Positions 16,241-16,251 of a stretch of DNA of 16,251 nucleotides are shown in pieces; positions within the stretch are counted from its first letter, which is position 1, and each line of letters opens with the position of its first letter. The notes below the pieces were generated by a model, which made no database searches, was not told where the DNA came from, and saw only the letters and a program-made list of their open reading frames with translations. Source of the stretch: Lachnospiraceae bacterium (GTDB taxonomy: Bacteria; Bacillota_A; Clostridia; Lachnospirales; Lachnospiraceae). The translations under genes and the position numbers were made by a program. Where the stretch lies: NCBI GenBank assembly GCA_016281675.1, contig JAEEJD010000182.1, positions 1-16,251 of the forward strand. Direction: 5' to 3'.

Positions 16241-16251
16241 ATGAGCAAAGC
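16241..16251 (+). CDS. Start of a further gene (partial, MSK...)
   Basis: GAGGTGAT (16231-16238) followed by ATG at 16241 gives a credible start, 3 nt after the proA stop. Only three codons (Met-Ser-Lys) fit in the window, so the product cannot be named. The close spacing suggests co-transcription with proA. Confidence 0.55.

Overview
The window is a gene-dense, almost entirely plus-strand stretch of bacterial chromosome. It looks like a motile, anaerobic, Gram-positive Clostridia, most probably Lachnospiraceae (Butyrivibrio-like). The reasons are the Firmicutes order dgt-dnaG-rpoD-trmK, a TrmK of the Gram-positive type, a vegetative sigma factor with an acidic linker, a Lachnospiraceae-style nucleoside kinase with ThrRS-like N-terminal domains, a histidine kinase with the 7TM N-terminal module common in clostridia, and a chemoreceptor implying flagellar motility. 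The genus is an inference from protein style; no marker here settles it.

Layout. 1-682: the 3' end of an unidentified gene, coupled through an ATGA overlap to a six-helix membrane protein resembling the HdeD/DUF308 family. 683-2541: a sigma-A-type promoter, one methyl-accepting chemotaxis protein and a good intrinsic terminator, a self-contained transcription unit. 2580-5890: a membrane HD-GYP protein (predicted c-di-GMP phosphodiesterase) with a large duplicated C-terminal module, followed 2 nt later by a membrane-anchored D,D-carboxypeptidase with an altered SxN motif. 5891-5977: an AT-rich gap with a 9-bp direct repeat and a hairpin that contains the dgt ribosome binding site. 5978-12378: dgt, dnaG, rpoD, trmK and a nucleoside kinase, closely packed and partly overlapping, forming the clostridial counterpart of the macromolecular-synthesis operon (dNTP hydrolysis, replication priming, transcription initiation, tRNA modification, nucleotide salvage). 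12379-12774: the RNase P RNA gene rnpB, with no terminator visible behind it. 12775-16251: a hybrid histidine kinase, proA overlapping it by 11 nt, and the first codons of another gene.

Most of the window is ordinary housekeeping. The parts worth a second look are the duplicated C-terminal module of the HD-GYP protein, the dgt leader hairpin, the SGA motif and anchoring of the carboxypeptidase, the near-absent P3 helix and extended P1 helix of the RNase P RNA, and the tight link between rnpB and the sensor kinase. I see no CRISPR array, insertion sequence, phage gene, tRNA or defence system here.
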